A model generated the notes under the pieces. The model searched no databases. It was not told the DNA's origin and was given only the letters and a program-made list of their open reading frames with translations. This document shows, in pieces, positions 61,090 through 64,000 of a stretch of 64,000 nucleotides of DNA (positions are counted from its first letter, which is position 1; every line of letters starts with the position of its first letter). Origin of the DNA: Strigomonas culicis (Eukaryota; Euglenozoa; Kinetoplastea; Trypanosomatida; Trypanosomatidae); the NCBI GenBank assembly GCA_000482145.1, contig AUXH01000005.1:1-64000 (forward strand), given 5' to 3'. A program made the translations under genes and the position numbers.

Positions 61090-64000
61090 TTACCACTGCA
61101 CGTCGCTGAAGGAACCGTTACCCGGCTGGAAGACCTCCTCCAGCTCCTCCTCGGTCACGACCGGCCCGCCGCGGCGGTCCAGCGCCTTCGACACGTGCGA
61201 CAGCTTCAGAAAGATGACGTCGCCCTGGTGCAGCTCCAGCTCCACCACGCCGGACACCTCCGACATGAGGAAGCGGATGGCCTCCACGGCGGACTGCGTG
61301 TGCTTCTCGGAGAACTGGCCAATCGCGATCTGCTGCGAGACGTGGCGGGAGTAGATGCGGAAGAGATCCGCCATGGGGCGGTCGAAGCACACGTCGGTGA
61401 GGTAGTTGAGGCCCTTCGAGAGCAGCATCATGCCCGGCGCCTCGTACATGTTGCCCTCGCGGGTGCGGGTGCAGCCGACGCCGTTGCGGCCGGCGAGCTC
61501 GTTCGCCATCTGCAGCGCGAGCAGCGGCGTCACCTCCATGCCGTTGATGTTCACGCAGCGCCCGCCGCGGAAGGTGAGGGAGACGAACTCCGGTTTGTCG
61601 CTGCAGTCGCGTAGTGGCTTCACGAGCACGGCCGGCGGCAGCGTGCGCACGTCCTCGCAGTTGTAGGTGTTGCCGCAGACGGAGCTGTGGACGAGTCCGC
61701 TGCCCTTCACCACCGCCTTGATGCCGTGCTGGCGGAGGTACGCGATCTGGTCCGCCTCCGTTGAGAAGTCCTCGAGGAGCCGCGAGTCACGCCAGGCGTT
61801 GTAGACGCCCATCTTGGGCTCGTACATCTGCACGTACTTCTCGAAGCCGGCCTCCTTCTTGTTCTGCTTGGACGACTGCGCGACGACCGTCATGTGGCGC
61901 TCGCGCATCACTTGCAGCAGGTGCTTGCCAAAGATGTGCCAGCTCAGCTTGTACAGGTGCCAGTTCTTGTTCTCGTCGATCGACTGCGCCATGATGAGGT
62001 CGAAGGCGCCCTCCGCAATCTCGGAGCGCAGGTCCACGACCTCGACCGGCACGTTGAAGTTCTGGAACGCGGCCTCAAAGTTCGTGATGTCCTGGCCGCC
62101 GAGGTACGCGTGGAAGCACGTGACGTCGAGGCCCTCCTGGTGGAGGCGCAGGGCGAGCACCTTACTATCGTTGTTGTTTGTGATCATCAGGCCCACCTTG
62201 TGGCGCAGCAGCATCGCGCAGTTGTTGTTCTCGATCTTGTGGTAGATCTTGGGCACGTAGGAGCGGAAGGGCTCGATCTCGATGGAGGCCTCCGGGATGT
62301 CCACGGCTTCGCAGAACATCTTGACAATGTTCGGCTCCGTCAGCAGCGGGATGTTGAAGTCCACCGCCAGCCGCCGGATCCAGTAGTCCGACGGCGCCGT
62401 CTCGCGCGTGCAGCGGCGCAGCAGGAAGTCTTTCTTTTTGTCGCGGATCTGAATGACGAGGTCGAACTTCTTCTTCGCGGCCACCTCCAGCTCGTACTCG
62501 GAGTCGGTGCCGGCCGGCACCTCACCAGGGACGGTCAGCACCGTGTGCGGGATACCGTACTCGGAGAGCACCGCGGCGGTCCGCGCGCACGTGTACACCT
62601 TCAGCCTGCGGGCGAGGCGGGAGAGGTAGGGACACATCTCCTCGCTCAAGCTCTCGGAGGAGATGAAGAGGCCGACCTTCGGAATGCGGAAGTTCTGGCA
62701 GATCATCGCCTTGAGGAACACCTCGTTCTTGTTGCGGCCAAAGACACCAATCTCACCGGTGGACGCCATCTCGACGCCGAGGATCGGGTCCGCGCCGGCG
62801 AGGCGGTTGAAGCTAAACATGGAGGCCTTGCAGCCGATGTGGGTCATCTTGGCGCGCTTGATGGGCACGAGGTTCTGGTCCTTCCGCGCGAGGAAGGCGG
62901 ACACCATCACCGCCGGGAACGAAATGCCGAGCGTCTTGGACACAAAGGGCACGGAGCGCGAGCTGCGCACGTTCGCCTCGATCACGCGCAGCTGCCCCTG
63001 CGCGGTGAGCAGGAACTGCACGTTCATCGGACCGACCACGTCCAGCCGCTCCGCGATGCGGGTGACGGACTCGTAAATGCGCTTCATCGTGTCCTTGTCC
63101 GTGTTCTGCGGCGGAAGGAACATGGTCGCGTCGCCGGAGTGCACGCCGGCGTTCTCGACATGCTCGCAGATGGCGTAGCACAGCACGCGGCCGTGGTGCG
63201 CGACGATGTCCACGTCGTACTCCATCGCGTTCTCGAAGTACTTGCTGACCACGACGGGGTGCTCGCCCGACACGAGCGACGCCTCCTGTAGGTACTTCTT
63301 CACGTCGTCCGGGCTCGAGATGACGGCCATCGCCGACCCGCTGAGCACGTAGCTGGGGCGCACGAGCGTGGGGTAGCCCACCTTGTCGCAGAACTTCAGC
63401 ACCTGCTCGAGCGACGTCGCGGAGACCCACTCCGGCTGCGGCACGTCGAGGTCGTCGCACATCTTGGAGAACTTGTTGCGGTCCTCGGCCATGTCGATGT
63501 TGGAGGGGTCTGTGCCGAGGATGGGCAGCCCCGCGTCCTTCAGCCGCAGCGCCATGTTTTGCACGATCTGCCCGCCCAGCGAGATGACGACGCCGCGGCA
63601 GCGCTCCTTCGTCAGGATGTCGAGCACCGTCTCTTCCGACACCTCATCGAAGTACAGGCGGTCGCACTCGTCGTAGTCGGTCGACACCGTCTCGGGGTTG
63701 TAGTTGATCATGATCACCTTGTTGCCCAGCCGGCGCAGCTCCTTCGCGACGAGGACGCCGCCGTAGTCGAACTCCACGCTGTTGCCGATGCGGTAGACGC
63801 CGCAGCCGAGCACGGCGTACATGCGCTCCGTGAAGGGCACGTCGTCGCGCTGCGCGTTGTAGGTGGTGTAGAGGTAGCAGCACTGTGCGGCGGGGTACTC
63901 GCCGGCGACGGTGTCGATCTGCTTCACGAGCGGCATGACCTGCAGTGCGTGGCGGAGGCTGCGCACCTGCTGGTCCGTGCAGCCGAGGTACTTCGCGATT
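61090..64000 (-). CDS. CPSII: carbamoyl-phosphate synthase II, C-terminal part, fused to an ASS-like domain (5' end outside window)
   Basis: The frame is open to the window's right edge; about 970 residues are visible. Residues here count from 63966. Residues 50-400 are the second ATP-grasp half of the synthetase (VLGCGVYRIGNSVEFDYGG, VVISLGGQIVQNMALRL, VVVSKYFENAMEYDVDIVAHHG, QLRVIEANVRSSRSVPF). Residues about 430-560 are the MGS-like allosteric domain. The normal enzyme would end soon after, but the frame continues about 370 residues (590-958; 61090-62199) with argininosuccinate synthase character: YLGGQDITNFEAAF, NAWRDSRLLEDF, ANELAGRNGVG, MYEAPGMMLL and a final SGVVELELHQGDVIFL. The ATP-pyrophosphatase loop expected as SGGxDS reads TNNNDS, so this domain is probably not catalytic. 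The glutaminase and first synthetase half lie off the right edge. Confidence 0.93.
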   Translation of the reverse strand, partial: IAKYLGCTDQQVRSLRHALQVMPLVKQIDTVAGEYPAAQCCYLYTTYNAQRDDVPFTERMYAVLGCGVYRIGNSVEFDYGGVLVAKELRRLGNKVIMINYNPETVSTDYDECDRLYFDEVSEETVLDILTKERCRGVVISLGGQIVQNMALRLKDAGLPILGTDPSNIDMAEDRNKFSKMCDDLDVPQPEWVSATSLEQVLKFCDKVGYPTLVRPSYVLSGSAMAVISSPDDVKKYLQEASLVSGEHPVVVSKYFENAMEYDVDIVAHHGRVLCYAICEHVENAGVHSGDATMFLPPQNTDKDTMKRIYESVTRIAERLDVVGPMNVQFLLTAQGQLRVIEANVRSSRSVPFVSKTLGISFPAVMVSAFLARKDQNLVPIKRAKMTHIGCKASMFSFNRLAGADPILGVEMASTGEIGVFGRNKNEVFLKAMICQNFRIPKVGLFISSESLSEEMCPYLSRLARRLKVYTCARTAAVLSEYGIPHTVLTVPGEVPAGTDSEYELEVAAKKKFDLVIQIRDKKKDFLLRRCTRETAPSDYWIRRLAVDFNIPLLTEPNIVKMFCEAVDIPEASIEIEPFRSYVPKIYHKIENNNCAMLLRHKVGLMITNNNDSKVLALRLHQEGLDVTCFHAYLGGQDITNFEAAFQNFNVPVEVVDLRSEIAEGAFDLIMAQSIDENKNWHLYKLSWHIFGKHLLQVMRERHMTVVAQSSKQNKKEAGFEKYVQMYEPKMGVYNAWRDSRLLEDFSTEADQIAYLRQHGIKAVVKGSGLVHSSVCGNTYNCEDVRTLPPAVLVKPLRDCSDKPEFVSLTFRGGRCVNINGMEVTPLLALQMANELAGRNGVGCTRTREGNMYEAPGMMLLSKGLNYLTDVCFDRPMADLFRIYSRHVSQQIAIGQFSEKHTQSAVEAIRFLMSEVSGVVELELHQGDVIFLKLSHVSKALDRRGGPVVTEEELEEVFQPGNGSFSDVQW

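Noticed and set aside
1..64000. Transposable elements or recent horizontal transfer
   Set aside because: No reverse transcriptase, transposase, long terminal repeats or target-site duplications were seen, and codon bias is uniform among the genes. The pyrimidine enzymes are long-standing in trypanosomatids.

Overview
The window looks like nuclear DNA from a trypanosomatid (Kinetoplastea), most likely a relative of Leishmania, Crithidia or Angomonas rather than of the African trypanosomes. The reasons are as follows. All 35 protein genes are intron-free and lie head to tail on the minus strand, as in a polycistronic transcription unit. They are separated by AT-rich gaps of about 0.2-1.2 kb with long purine runs on the + strand, which are pyrimidine tracts on the coding strand, as expected for spliced-leader trans-splicing. 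Coding sequence is GC-rich with strong GC3 bias, which also creates very long false antisense frames. Marker genes fit: an OMPDC-OPRT fusion with a C-terminal SKL glycosomal signal, a fumarate-type soluble DHODH, farnesylatable PRL phosphatases and a bifunctional fucokinase/GDP-fucose pyrophosphorylase. From memory, L. major chromosome 16 carries the pyrimidine cluster, FKP genes and eL21, so this is probably the syntenic segment; the species cannot be named from sequence alone. Layout, in transcription order from right to left: 64000-54341 is the complete de novo pyrimidine cluster CPSII (5' end outside the window), DHOase, OMPDC-OPRT, ATC, DHODH. 53788-42766 holds a mitochondrial protein, an RS-domain DEAD-box pseudohelicase with an apparent 1-base frameshift, a nuclear-looking unknown, a four-helix amastin-like protein, a dual-specificity phosphatase, ribosomal protein eL21 and a mitochondrial membrane protein. 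42443-28033 holds the fucose-salvage enzyme, a small unknown, an aromatic-amino-acid-decarboxylase-like protein without the PLP lysine, a mitochondrial unknown, a two-TM protein, an XRN-family exonuclease and a tubulin tyrosine-ligase-like enzyme. 27516-14069 holds a beta-helix protein, an ALKBH1-like dioxygenase, a zinc-finger protein, an NBS1-like FHA-BRCT protein, Trm5, a STE20 kinase and PSMD9/Nas2. 13820-324 holds a helical-repeat protein, an ankyrin/alpha-beta hydrolase fusion, two PRL phosphatases flanking an Elp3-like enzyme, a mitochondrial carrier, Las1, a small unknown and an NHL beta-propeller. The pyrimidine genes are the only evident functional block: CPSII makes carbamoyl phosphate, ATC and DHOase make dihydroorotate, DHODH oxidises it to orotate and the fused OMPDC-OPRT yields UMP. 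The most unusual observation is that the CPSII reading frame continues past its MGS domain into about 370 residues resembling argininosuccinate synthase with a degenerate ATP-binding loop. Other points of interest are the two predicted pseudoenzymes (decarboxylase-like and DEAD-box-like) and the NBS1-like protein. No tRNA, rRNA, CRISPR or transposon was recognised.
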